Of a DNA stretch of 64,000 nucleotides, positions 34,066 through 46,517 are shown one piece after another. Made by a program: the position numbers and the translations under genes. Origin of the DNA: Sipunculus nudus (Eukaryota > Annelida > Sipuncula > Golfingiida > Sipunculidae); NCBI GenBank assembly GCA_026874595.1, contig CM049313.1, forward strand, positions 13,513,508-13,577,507, written 5' to 3'. Each line of letters begins with the position of its first letter. The first letter of the stretch is position 1. Below the pieces are notes generated by a model. It was not told the DNA's origin and did not search any database. It saw nothing but the letters and a program-made list of their open reading frames with translations.

Positions 34066-35350
34066 TTAGTCAGGTGGCTTAGCGTCAGATTTTGGCCATA
34101 TCGTTACAGACCGGATAAAAGCACTAAAATTTGTATATGGATAGAGTACACCAAAACAGATGATTTCAGATGGGGTGCCCTGATGGAGTACCTACGAGAT
34201 AAGTTTTAGACCCTGAAAACCATCTGCGCCTTGCGTATCACAGTACCCTCTTTTCGCATGAAAATGAAGAGGGATAGGGAAGGAAAAATAACCTTAGATC
34301 CACTGCGGTTTAATGAAATATAGTAAATTATATACCAAAAGAAAGCCAAAGAAGTGTTCTTTCTATCATTACCATTTACATTGTTATATTATACACCTGT
34401 AGCCCAAAAAGTGTATAATGGTCACGTGACAATACAGTTTCTCAAATTCGGGACTGGGAAAGCTACATGCAAACATTAAACGAAGATATTAAGTGTATAA
34501 ACGAAAAAATGTGCAAATATTTTTCTTGTTTACTATTGTTGAGTTTGTGATTCAGTTTTTGGGAAAGTATTAAATGTTTATGATAAAGGATAGTTCCCTT
34601 AGCAGCTCCTTGTGTTTGAACTTATAATATGACCGATTACCCATATTTATGATAAAAATCAACCTTACATTAATATTTTTGTTTTTCTTGTTATTCATTG
34701 CAACGGATCTCTGTAAATCGTACCCAATTCAAAATGTAAACTTCTGGGCCAGCAAAATGGATTTATATTAGAATTATATTATTAACTATCATAACCGCCT
34801 TGTTACAAGATTGCGACCACATTCCGAATAATATGTTGAGAAATTACCACTGATACATCACCTGTTTCCAAATTAAATACAAATTAAAATATAACATAGA
34901 AATTAAATCGTTCAGACTGCATTATCAAATAAGCCGACAATATTATTTAAGCCAAAAGGTTAAAATGCGATATATTAGTCGTACTGGCACATTCTGGAAC
35001 ACAACTTGGGTAGTTACATTTGGAAAAGGGTGTACAATCAAGATTTTCTTTTAGTCATGTAGCTTGGCGTCAAATTTGGACCATATAGTTTAAAATCGGA
35101 TATAAGCACTGTGAAAGTGGATAGACTACATCCAGGGGGTTGATTTTAGAGGAGGTCCCCAGGTGAAGTACATAATAGTTTCGTTTTTAGCGCCGAAATC
35201 TATTTGGCCCTTGCTCACCGAAATAACAATATTTAGCCTGAAAATATGAAAGGTCAGGGAAAGGAAAATCACTTTAGATCCGCTTTATTTGGATAGAATA
35301 TTGCAAATGATATGCTAAATTAAAGACAAAGAAAAATATGTTCCAGTCCA
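34066..35350. repeat. Diverged direct repeat inside E1
   Basis: 34066-34400 and 35052-35350 share, in order, TTAGTCA.GT.GCTT.GCGTCA, GGATA.AAGCACT, ATAGA.TACA.CCA and GGGA.AGGAAAA..A.CTTTAGATCC. The same block appears inverted at 37520-37700, so E1 carries three copies of this sub-block. Confidence 0.65.
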
Positions 35351-37519
35351 ATATATTTATTATTTTTTTTTATGTGCACAAGAAGCCAACATAACAGCAA
35401 AAGTCAGGTGTTTGTGACAGATCTCAAAAAGGCGGTCATCAGCCATGATGAAAATGTGACACAAATGTTTTAGTGAAGAGGTACAATTATTAACATAGTT
35501 TTTGTTTAATAATTCCTTATATATTTTGCCTGAGTTGGAGAGTATTGTCCATTAGGAATTATTGATAATTTTCTTTGCGGTCATTGTAGCTGACTTCAAT
35601 TTGTGATCAAGACTTCGCATATAGTCATGTTAAACGCTTAAATGCCATCGCAAAATATCAACGTTTTCATTCTACACTTATCCTGTCCTGTTCTTTATTA
35701 GCCGGAAATTATGCGTTCTAACTTTCAATGATTTAATTGCAGATGAACAAATATATCCCGTCTTTTAGTCTTCTTGGTATTTGTAGTACTTTTACAATAA
35801 ATCTTGCATTTTTGTTATGTAGCAAACTGTCTTGTTTATATATAGTTTTCTACAATGGCTAAATTTATATGGTGTTACTTAGTTGTTCATTATTTCATCT
35901 AGAGACCATGTCCTGTAGAATATTAACCTAAATTTCTTATTCCTTTCTTATTCCTGCATCCCATAACTATTTAACTTCATACCTGTTTTCTTTTTTATTT
36001 TGGGAATATAAAAATAAATACCATAGATACATGATTCATTTTTTTATACTATATGCAAGCATGCGGTTTAACAAATTTCATAGGCCTTTCTATTTTCCGT
36101 ATGATGCAACAAATACCTTTATAAAATGATTTAATCGCAAACAAGATGTCTAGTTTGAACTTGACAACAAGTTTGAAAGTATATGTCTGAATAACAAAAA
36201 CAACCAATTTTATTCCAAATCATGTGTTATCTGTATCTCCAAACTCCCTCTTAAATTCACTCTAAAGGTTATTAGGTTTAGGAATCCATCAATAACAAAC
36301 ACCTTTGAACAACAAAATGTATAGGTAAACTTAAGACAAAGCCCCCTTTTCCTGATAGATATATCGTGTTTGCTTTTAGACAGAACTTTAGACTTGCAAA
36401 AAAATGGCGGTCTCAGCATTATAATACAACTTAAGCATATTCATATTTTATACTTTATTTATATTCAATATTTTATAATCATAAACAATTAAAGTTAACT
36501 CAGTCGGACATTTCCATGTCTAAACAATTTAGAATGTAAAACTTGGTCTCAACAACGTTAATCATTAATATTCTGACTTTTTTTTATAGAGACGCTTTAT
36601 TCTAAACGAATTAAACACCCAGCTAATCTTCATAAGTCCTCATTGACTTGTACTCTAAAGGTATCGTCAGTCTCACATTGCATAGATATGAACAAAGCCA
36701 CAAACCAAATTTTTCTTTTTCAGTAAAATATTATTTAGGATAAGTGTAAAGAAATGCTGCTTAATGATTCAATTCTGAGAATTGTCTCATTTGCCTGTAT
36801 ATCATTTATCGTAATTGAGATGCGTTAATGCGCAGTGCAAAAATATTAGTCCAATTCATGTAGACTGCCAATGTAAACACCAATCATGCACTGAGTTGCC
36901 CAGATCGCACCTATACTAGTATGATCTTTATCACCCAAACAATTATGCATTATTTATTTATAATTTATTTATATTCATATATATATATATATATCTTAAA
37001 AGCTGAGCTCCAATATTTTAACTACACTCTCAACCTATAATTATTACAACAGCAGGCTGCGTCGTATTGAACCTTGATCTAAATTGCTACTATCAATAAT
37101 TATTCTGCAATTTATTAATTTCTTTGAAATGTTATTATTCCAAATAGATATAAAACCCAATGGGTGTTCAAGAACCACCTATTAGCGTATTATGTAAGTC
37201 CATATATAAGACTGGCTAAGTCAATGGATTTGCTTGTAGCCCTTTTCTCTCCAGACAGATATTATTTTGGATAAGTGTAACTTATATTGCTTTATGGCAC
37301 ATTTTCATCAAAGCATTTACTCTTGCGACTTACAATTATACTTAAATATGATTTTCGTCACAATTTCAACGACAACTGTTCATGATATTTCTTAATGGTG
37401 TTCTTATTATGCTTATTGATTAATTTAAAATGAGTTTTAGAGTCAACTAAGTATACAACATTCCGTTAATTGTTGTAAACTTGTGAAATTTTACGTAAAA
37501 TCCTGTTATTTTGGACTCG
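35351..37519. other. E1 interior, gene-free
   Basis: AT-rich with no coding frame. A short word, TATTATTT.GGATAAGTGTAA, is repeated near 36729 and 37260. It holds no recognisable transposase or other protein. Confidence 0.5.
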
Positions 37520-37842
37520 GGCCTGCTGAAAGAACCAGAAACTGAGTTCCGGTGGGCACCCCCTCCAGAATGATCAGGATCGATCTGTAGATACTTCATA
37601 TCAAATTTGGTGCTTTTATCCGGCGTGTAACGATAATTCCGTTAAGCCACCTGACTATATATTGACACTCAAGGTTCATATTCTTTTGTAATAATATGTT
37701 TTGTCTCACGTTATTAACTCATTTAGGCTGAATACGAAAAATGTTTAGCAAATCCATGCCGATAAACGGGATTAATATCTCCTGTTTACCTGTATCCGTT
37801 ATAACGGTTCTGTGTGTGAGTTAACAGAGTGCACCTTTGTCT

Positions 37843-38251
37843 GTTTATAATAACAAGACCGCGTGACCAGAAGCAAGATCTTAGTCTAACACACGCGACA
37901 ATTATAAAAAATAGAGAAGAAACATGAAAGAAAATCACCCAGAAAAGCTTGAAAAACCTTGATTTTTGTGGAGTTTATTTTACGGCCAACAGGTGGCGTG
38001 AGCGCTGTTTTTCATTGATCGCGCCCAGGGCAAGTTTTTTTCCCACCTGTAAACAGGAGAAAGTAAACGAAGAACGAAATATTGAGAGATCCCGTAATAG
38101 TTTAAGGAGACTAAATTGTACTTTATGTATACTCAAAGTACCTGGTTTGTAAAATGTGAATAGGTCCTTTTTTTCATTTAAACTTTCTACTATTCAATCG
38201 GCTCTCTCTCTCTCTTTCCCTCTCTCTCTCTCTCTCTTTCTCTCTCCCTCC

Positions 38252-38286
<35 letters not shown>

Positions 38287-38757
38287 AATATATATATATA
38301 TACGTTAATATGTGTGTGTGTGTGTGTATGAAAAGACTGAAAGCCTTGGGATATAATACCAGCGCTGTGTTAGAATGGCTAAGCCGGTGGATAGTATTAA
38401 TGTCATTAGTAATACATGTAATGTCTATCAGATCTTCTTGTTTGACCAGATAAAATATCCCGACATGTGCAAGGGACATAATTAGTTATTGTTACTTGCA
38501 GGGGATTCCTTTGCTTTTATGGCAAATTTGAAATGGAAATAAAATTTAGAAACGAGACCAATCGTTTAGAAACGAGACAAACACAGCGCTCACGCCACCT
38601 GGTGGTGGTACAGCATAAATTCACAATTCAAGGGTTTTCAAGCTTTTCTAGGTGTTTCTTCTTTTATGTTTCTTTTCTTTTTTATAATTGTCGCAAGTGC
38701 GCGACCAAGATCTTTCCTCTGGTCATCCGGCCCTCTTATGTAAACACTTAACAGACA
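37843..38757. mobile_element. Nested inverted-repeat unit C, 915 bp
   Basis: Inverted arms of about 200 bp: 37843-38050 and 38570-38757 share GATCTTAGTC/GATCTTGGTC, GCGACAATTATAAAAAA, AGAAAAGCTTGAAAA.CCTTG and CAGGTGGCGTGAGCGCTGT. The centre is a compound microsatellite. Unit C, with about 150 bp of extra sequence on its left, interrupts E1's right arm at a point where the left arm (34055-34066) is continuous, so it arrived after E1's arms formed. Confidence 0.7.
38200..38330. repeat. Compound (CT)n(AT)n(TG)n microsatellite
   Basis: CT-rich run (38201-38268), AT run (38269-38301), TG run (38311-38328) at the centre of unit C. The minus-strand frame 38174-38479 across it is mostly low complexity (RERERE). 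Confidence 0.95.
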
Positions 38758-39733
38758 CTTATAGAGGTTCTATAATACAGAGATGCCCATTAGGGGAGGT
38801 TCATGATTCATATTTAATGAAACGAAGTGCTTGAACCCATAAGTTGAACTTCATGCCGTTTACAAAAGGGCGAGTTACACGTACATGTACCACATACAAG
38901 ATCTTATACCAATTCGCAAATGAGACAAATCTGAGGTGTAGATTTTACCACCACTTCAGCTTGACATATGAGGTTAAGACCTATTTTTGAATTTCGTATT
39001 CTTCGGTCACAGATTAATCACACGCCCATGAGTGATAGTTTTTAATATAATTTTTTTTTATAATTTAGTTCAAAATAAAAATTATACGTACCCCCATTAA
39101 ATGGATCGTTTTCTATTCAGCTACCCAACAATCATATCAATCGCTGTATATGCATTCAATAGTTTAAAAGGTCAAACTACACGATGTGTTATGTATTAAT
39201 CTAGTTCTTAGAAAGATCAGTTTAGAATATTAGAAACCTGCCCCAAAAATAATCATTCTCAGTTACTTAAAATCAGGCTATTCGGGAGCTGTACCTCTTG
39301 TCCGAACCCTTCTTTCTAAAATAGGTAGTTTCAGTTTGGCAAAGGCAAGATTTTTTCTTATTAACATTATGACAGGCTAACTATTATAACATCATATACT
39401 GCTAAAATTATTTATTCACCTGTCGTAAAATGAGTTCTTTATATGATTGTCAGACAACGATTTGATGTATGTTTCGCTTGCTTGAAATATAACAGAAACC
39501 TGGACACACACAAAAAATGTGAATCGAATAGCATTTAAATATATACAATAAATAAATAGATATATGTGATTGTGTGTGTTGTTTTCAATGGTGGTCCAGC
39601 GGTTTGCAAGGAAGTGGAGATGTTGTATATATAGTTAATGTGAAAACATACATTATCTAACATATACATATTGCTTATACATATATCTGTTGGCATGTTA
39701 TCTAGTCTATGAATCAAATCCGTGAGATTTATT

Positions 39734-39963
39734 ATGTCGTACGTACGAGATAATATGTCGTACGTACGAGATAGTATGTCGTACGTACGAGATAATATGT
39801 CGTACGTACGAGATAGTATGTCGTACGTACGAGATAATATGTCGTACGTACGAGATACTATGTCGTACGTACGAGATACTATGTCGTACGTACGAGATAC
39901 TATGTCGTACGTACGAGATACTATGTCGTACGTACGAGATAGTATGTCGTACGTACGAGATAA
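39734..39963. repeat. Right subterminal array of E1, 11 x 21 bp, inverted
   Basis: Same 21-bp unit as 33186-33413 in the opposite orientation (ATGTCGTACGTACGAGAT core), again 11 copies. Link triplets are in a different order from those of the left array, so the arrays are not recently copied from one another. Confidence 0.95.
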
Positions 39964-40054
39964 ATAATTTATTTTTCTTTTACCAGGTGGCAGCAATACG
40001 CTTCCGTAGGTTCGTATAGGACATGCACAAAATAATTTTTTATCTCTTTCCAAC

Positions 40055-40950
40055 GCGATTGTATCTGTTGGCCACGCGATAATTATGTCGTTCCCACGAG
40101 ATAGTATCTCGTTCCCACGCGATAATTAATTCATTCCCACGCGATATTATCTCGTGGCCAGGCGGTTATTATCTCGTTCCCACGCATAAGTATCGCGTGC
40201 TAGCTAAAGCCCTAATTTTGACAAGACTGTCTGCGATCTGTTGTATGTCGAGCGTTGATGCAGCTTATATTGTTTGTATGTATTTCGTTGTATGTGCGTT
40301 TGCGCCGAATGCTTCGAGGTAAATTTCAGCAGTTTTCATTGCATTAGTTCATCATTTCATTGAGTTGGTTCAACTAGCCCATTTTTATTCGTTCATTTAA
40401 AACTTAATTGAGTTTGTTTTAGGGTAAGGATGATTTTAACCCTTAGGTACCAAACATATGAGTTAAACTGAAACACTTATTTGTATTTTACCTTCCCAGA
40501 AAATTTTATTTTTTTGGGCTAGGGTCAGGGTTATATAATTTCGGTTATACCGAACAGGGTAAACAACATGCCGGTTTGTGTTATGTCTCAAGGGAGAAGC
40601 TTGGGGGGGGGGGGGGGGGGCAGGGAGACATGTCCCCTTACTTTTTAAGGAGACCTTTTTACGAGAAAATTGCCCATTCTTCCTCCTCACATCTTTCTTT
40701 TCACAATAATACTTCAGTTAATATAATACCCGCTCACTCATTCCTCAGGATATTAAGTCCGCTCCAAATTCATGCAAATAATGGACCATAGTCTACATCC
40801 AGTGTAGAGAAACATGCTTTAAGAATTTAAGATGTAAGTCTTACTGCATGTCTATCTACATTTATCTCGTTCCCACGTGATAATTATTGCGTGGCCACGA
40901 GATATTATCGCGTGGGAACGAGATACTATCTCGTGGGAACGAGATAAAAA
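40055..40950. repeat. E2 subterminal palindromic arrays
   Basis: Degenerate units of about 20-22 bp related to ATCTCGTTCCCACGAGATA and ATCTCGTGGCCACGAGAT, at 40055-40200 and inverted at 40862-40950. The outer half-site ATCTCGT...ACGAGAT is the same as in the E1 array; only the centre differs (TCCC or GGCC instead of ACGT). Confidence 0.75.
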
Positions 40951-40991
40951 TTAATTTGTGCATGTCTTATACAAGCCACCGTAATGGATGG

Positions 40992-43574
40992 GTATATCGG
41001 AGAAAATCCTCTTCCAAACAAGGAAGCAGCTGTACAGAACATTTCGTATTAACAAATTTAAATCAGATGACTTATAGAGCACTTGGATATGTTCACATAT
41101 CCGATGTCCATTTTCCACATAAAGGCTAGAGCTAACATAAAACGTAAAAACAATAACCTTCGCCGTGAGGATACGTGTTCATCCCCGTTCGTATGTGTGT
41201 TTGTATGTGTGTCACTCTCGAGCATGAATCTCATGAAATGTACAAAGGAAATTCGGGAATGGGTCAAGGAAAAATCATAAGATTTTGGTGCGGATCAGTC
41301 TCATGATCCGAGTCCTAGACTTTCATGAATATTTACAAATGAACCTAGCTTGAATGAACCTAGCAATATAAGCAAAATAGGTGAATGCAAAAATGGGTTT
41401 GGGGAACTTCTGCATGAATGAACCTTGGAAGTATTGGCTGAATAAGAGAATGTAAACACTGTTTTTTAGCATCCCACATTAATGATCGCCATTATGATGA
41501 AAAGGCATATTTCTAGTTTTTATGTGTTCTATAGGCGCCACCATAGATTTAAGCATTTGGTTACATGTTTAATATTCTCTCTGTTGATGTTCATTCAACT
41601 TAAACTTCGGATATCGCCTGAAGTCTCTGGTTGAAAGCTACGATTCCTTTTACGATCGCGATGAAGAAAGGCCTACAAGATATACTATTAATTTCATGCG
41701 GTTATGGGACATCCGACAACATTTACCTCATGCGTCCTGTAAGCGATATGGGTCGGATGAGGAATACTGCTGAACTGGATATACGTCAAATAAAGGGAAT
41801 CTAGGATTACACGTATTTAACAGCATATACTACGAGGGAATTATACCATGTTAACCTCTTGAAATCTGATAAGCTTATTCCAAAATCATTGTGGGTGGTA
41901 TGACCATGCTTTGACCTATTCCGCATTACTGATTTGTCCATTACAAACAGATTGTATAAATTAAATATAATATATACTTTTTTCAGCAACCGGATTCCGC
42001 CACATCAATTGGGTAAAAGGAAATGCGGTTTCACTTTTTTGTCTGCTGTCAAATTGTCCCCGTGTATTTCCCTTTGTCTTTAATGGCCTGACCGGTCGTC
42101 TCGCTCAACAGCACGGTGTACACGTACTTAAATTTTGTAATGGCAAATATAATATTAGTTTTGCACCAATGAGTGCATAGCTTTGTCCAAAGTCTGATTC
42201 TATGGGCGTAGTATACTTGTCAAAATTCTGATGGATAAGTGTGTATTTTGAATATTTAATAAACATTTGGTCTTTATATTATAAACAGTTCTGGAAGTGA
42301 TGTGTTCCGCTTCACAACTAGTTCAGCCAGGTTTTATCTGTTGTATCGAAACATTATTAACTGCTGTGGACATCAGCTATGGTCCTCATATCTAGAAACA
42401 ACTAAGATGTGAATCAGGTTACATCCGACACACACACACACAAACACATACACAAATATATATTTTACATACTCTAGCCAGAAAAGCATGATATAAGCAT
42501 TGATTTGTCTGCCTTGGCACCAGGTGACAGATTGAGTTTATTATGTGGAGGCACAAGCGAATGCAGAGTTAGTAGACCTGCATGTGTTTGTTCTTTATCT
42601 GTGAGGCCCGATGCTGCTTAAAAGGTTGCACTTTTCCACCAGTCATTATCTGAGTAAACACATCAGAGTTTGTTACGTCACCCATAAATTTCTTTGTTCA
42701 TTGTTTATATTACCTGTAACCTTTTACAATTTAGAGATTCTGGAATGGTCAAAAAAGCGTTGTTCGTCCTCAACCTTGCCGGTACACACCCCCATGCCAC
42801 CAAACCATCTCTGCATATAGGTTCCTACCTGGACGCTGTCCTGTGGGTACTTTTGTATCGTAACCCTTACCGAGCCCTAACAAGTTTATTTCTCTCAGTT
42901 TCTCAAAGTCGTTCATAGTGGCATCTATTTTGAGAACACAGTAAAACCCGGCTATTTTAAGTCGAATGTCGGAATTACGAGAACAGGTTACATTTCAAAT
43001 CAGGTGTGTATCAATGGTAATTAATATAAATAGATTTAAAGTTATTAATTTTTTATGGATTGTACAAATAGTTATTACTAGACACAGATTACTCTAGACA
43101 CTCCCTGGGGATCAGGTGGTAGCGTTCGGTAGTCTCTATTGGTGGAGGAAACCGTAGAACCCGGAGAAAACCCAACGGCCATGGAGATGCTACTAAAACT
43201 CACTCTCATGGCTACGTCACGTTGATTGTCACAATAATCATAACAAATTTATAAGTAGTCACTTAAATTAAATTGCTGCGTTTGTTCATGGGAGATTTGG
43301 GTATGTACGCCTAATTTTTTTTCTCATTGGAAAAAGGGCTGTATCTTCATCAGGTATCTAATTACTTCCGGCATTGGCAGACGTTTATTACAAATAATTA
43401 TGTTAACCTTTATAACTTTAAATATGCGGACACAAAAAATGTATGTTTATGGCTTCTTGTATCTTTGTATCAATAGTTCTCCTAGCATGAGCTAATAATT
43501 AACGTTTCAGAATATCTGATAACATATATGTACAACCAGCTTATAATATTATTTATTATGAAATATAATAATTA
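40992..43574. other. No recognisable gene
   Basis: Short frames only. One GC-richer frame at 42736-42918 (MVKKALFVLNLAGTHPHATK...) follows a TTTACAATTTAG acceptor-like site but matches nothing I know. CA repeat near 42430. Confidence 0.4.
43090..43215. repeat. Dispersed repeat fragment, copy 1
   Basis: Shares GGCGTTCGGTAGTCTCTA (here AGCGTTCGGTAGTCTCTA) and GGTGGAGGAA.CCG.AGAA.CC with 45045-45150, with a following GAGAAAACCCA.CGGCC word. Probably part of a widespread short element; ends not defined. Confidence 0.5.
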
Positions 43575-44065
43575 GGGCTTCGCTGGACAAACGGCGCCCA
43601 TTAGTTTTTACCCTGTCAGTCCGTCCCTCCTTCCGTACTTCCTTCATTCCGTCCGTCCGTCTACTTACAGACCTTTCAAAATTCCTGTATGGCCACCACA
43701 GAAGAGTCGGTGATTTTATTTCGCTCGCGATATCTCAACAAAAAGTCGATTGCTCTTTCTCAAATTTCAAGGGGTGATTGGTACTTATAAGGGCTCCAGA
43801 ACTGTTGAATTACAGACTAGTTGGAATTTCGATATGACCGCAATATCAAATCGGATATTTTATTTCACAGAGATGATTGGTACCTACGAGGGCTCCAGAC
43901 TTGTCGACTTACATGCCTGTCAGATTTCCAGTATGGCCACCATAGCACAGTCGGTGATTTTATTTCGCGCGTAATATCTCAACAACAACATGCCTGATCT
44001 TTCCCTTGTTCTCAGGGGTGATTGTTACCTATGACGGCTTCATCCTCGTCAAATAACACATACGC
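43575..44065. repeat. Tandem-core repeat fragment with GTCCGTC-rich head
   Basis: Head GGGCTTCGCTGGACAAACGG, then a (GTCC)n-rich stretch (43618-43662), then two and a half units with TATGGCCACCA.AG.A.AGTC, GGTGATTTTATTTCGC, ATATCTCAACAA and GTGATTGGTACCTA.GAGGGC. Same layout as the element at 12859-14640 but a different family. Confidence 0.6.
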
Positions 44066-46517
44066 CAATTATGATGGCCAGAGCACAAGGGAGATTTTGT
44101 AATGCACACATAATTTTAAACATTTCTTCTTTAATTTGATTTGAACCATGCAGAAGCATTTTTTCTCATGCATTTTGATATTAACCTTTTTCTATTTGTC
44201 ATATTTTGAAACTATAATCTAAACTTTTTACCCATATGTAAACTAGCCCTCTACTGCCAAAAATGCAGAGTCCTCTGATGACCATTGTTCGACCACATCT
44301 ATTTAAATAATATATTATAATTATAGACATATCATGTGTACAATCATTTGTATACTCCCAATACGTAGAACCACAAATCCGTGATCAGTGGTATAAATGT
44401 AACCAAAAAAACAATAAGAAAATCTTTTTTGAATAATTTTAAACCTGATTATATAAAATGTCCATCAAATATATAAAAAAAAATCATGGTGTCCATGGAT
44501 GTTGAAAATATGGTGTACAAATATTTCTATTTTTTCAGGATTGCATGTTGATCAACCTTGCATGGATGAAATTAACACATCAATAACACTGACAATATTG
44601 ACTTATGATGGTTGAGATGTACATTATTCCATGTAAAGGAAATTCACTGTAATCCTAATTTGTGAAAATAAAAACTGGCCTTCACAGAAATAAAATATGA
44701 TTAAGAAGTTGACAACAGTGCAAAAAGTTAACTGATATGTTTTATTATCTGAAATACATAATGTGATGCATATATATTGGATTTTGTGCCGTTCACCATA
44801 CGCATACGGCTGTTGATGATAACCTCCAATATACATCATGGGCTAAAAATACTTTGTATGCAATAAAGCTCCATCTATGTAAAACATAAATTGCCATGTG
44901 GTAATAAGCCAGCACATTCGTCAAGCCTGCAATGTTTTCCGCCCAAAACCAAGTCAGCACTATGCAGGGTAAAATTATAAAATATAAACTTATTTATTTT
45001 ACAATGATTGTACAAATAGTTATTATAACTAATCAAATCACTCTCCCTGGCCCCGATGATGGCGTTCGGTAGTCTCTAGAGGTGGAGGAAGCCGGAGAAG
45101 CCAGAAAACCACCGGCCTTTGACGGGCAATTACAACCCTCTTTCATATAAGCTCCATTGAACAAATAAAGGGTGAAGGCATTCTCTCCTCGTGCGAGATC
45201 TTGTCTATGAAGGGGATAGCTCTCTGTCTATCAATGTACACAAGGCGCTATTTTCAGTGGAACGCAGGCCGTATCGCCCACAATTGAAAATTACAATAAT
45301 TAAAGCAAATAGCAAATATTGAGTATGCTTCGAATACATCCATTCCAACTATAAGCGAAAGACGGCATTTTTTCGTGAAACATATTTATTACATTGATAA
45401 ACCTGCTGACCTATTTGCGGTGTATTATCTGTGACGCGGTATTGTTAATATAAACGGTAACTTACTTGTGCACGTGCATAGTTTAAGTGATACAACTGCT
45501 CCTATAATTGTTAAAGACATAAATGCAAGATGAAAGTTCAGGAACACTTGTTGCGGTCTTTTCAACATTACGCAAAAGGATTACCGGTATGCATTTTTGA
45601 TTAACTTTTATGGCATGCTGAAATAAGACTTGTGTCCCGAGGGATCGAGTCACGTGTTATTTAAATTTACTGATCACCCAAGTGAGGCGTTGACTGGGTC
45701 AAATTCCAAGTAAGAAATGTTTAAATCCGTACCTACTTGCAGAGTCATATCTAGCCCATAAGAATGAACTCCTCAATTGCTTTTTTTTCAGTGACTGACT
45801 CATTGTGGAGTCCATAGATTGCACCTGTAGTTAACTGTGATTATAACACTCCATACACAACTGTGAGATTTAACATATACCCATTGATTAATGTTCAGTA
45901 CATCTATGTGTATTGTATATTTGACCACTAGAAAACATTACTGTTCTGTTCTCAGCCCTATTTTGCACCAAGGAAGTTAAAATATGAACATAATAGTACA
46001 CAGGCCTAAAGCCTTATACAGGACTCACCAAATGCAAGATGTCTACCGGGGCTGTTAATGCTTCAATTCTCTCTAGACAAATACTATCAGTTGTTGATGT
46101 TACAGGTGCTTCATGCTTTCCAAAATGGTTATTTTTTATTACAGGCCTTTCGACATACAAAATTATGTGAACATTGGTTTGCTAAAACCATAGGCAATAT
46201 TTTTATTTAATTTTCTTTCTAAAAGTAACAGATCGTATCGTGCTATAACCCAAATTAGCCCTTTGGTGGGCCGGCGACGCAACAGAAACCTGAAACCTGT
46301 TGCGTCGACGTCGGCGTCTAAGTCATATCCTGACCCTGTACGGAGGTTGGGGAGAAGTGTCAGAGTGCTTTAAATAAACTGCATGAAATTAATACGAGAC
46401 ATACATTTTGGTGGTCGTACTTTTACACTTCACCTGGTATACAGTATCAGAAACTATCACTTTAAATGTTTTACTGTATATCTAATTTCTAGTGTTTAGG
46501 CAAAACAAAAAGAATTA
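44066..46517. other. No recognisable gene
   Basis: Only the second copy of the dispersed fragment (45045-45150) and a short hairpin (GACGCAACAG 46276-46285 with CTGTTGCGTC 46298-46307) stand out. Confidence 0.45.
45045..45150. repeat. Dispersed repeat fragment, copy 2
   Basis: Matches 43090-43215 over GGCGTTCGGTAGTCTCTAGA, GGTGGAGGAAGCCGGAGAA and ACCACCGGCC. Confidence 0.5.

Larger units (their letters stand above)
33138..40008. mobile_element. Giant foldback element E1, 6.87 kb, with 21-bp palindromic arrays
   Basis: Termini TACGGAAGCGTATTGCTGCC (33138) and its complement (ending 40008) are followed inward by GCCACCTGGTAAAAGAAAAA, an 11-copy 21-bp array, and more than 900 bp of further inverted homology. 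Left 33138-34210 matches right 38758-40008 and, past an insertion, 37520-37700. Landmarks shared in inverted order include AAATCGTTGTCTG, GGGTTCGGACAAGAGGTACA, CAAGCACTTCGTTTCAT, GGGCATCTCTGTATTA, TAGTCAGGTGGCTTA and CCGGATAAAAGCAC. GGTTCG flanks both ends (33132-33137, 40009-40014). No transposase-like frame, hence non-autonomous. Superfamily unknown to me. Confidence 0.8.
33118..40991. mobile_element. Foldback element E2, about 1 kb, split by element E1
   Basis: E2's left end (33118-33137, CCATGGATTACCGTGGTTCG) and the sequence after E1 (40015 onward: TATAGGACATGCACAAA...) join to make a terminus. This terminus is the inverted match of E2's other end at about 40940-40991 (complement CCATCCATTACGGTGGCTTG, then TATAAGACATGCACAAATTA). 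Behind each terminus is a subterminal array with units such as ATCTCGTTCCCACGCGATAA (40055-40200; inverted at 40862-40950). Interior 40200-40860 has a G-tract (40603-40620) and no gene. Possible degenerate 6-bp flanks are CCATGG and GGATGG. Minus E1, the element is about 1.0 kb. Confidence 0.65.

Noticed and set aside
33138-40008. Polinton/Maverick element
   Set aside because: A 6-bp target duplication fits, but the ends do not begin with AG and no polymerase, integrase, ATPase or capsid frames are present.
42736-42918. Possible exon MVKKALFVLNLAGTHPHATK...
   Set aside because: Short, with no partner exon or known similarity; kept only as a note in the gene-free stretch.
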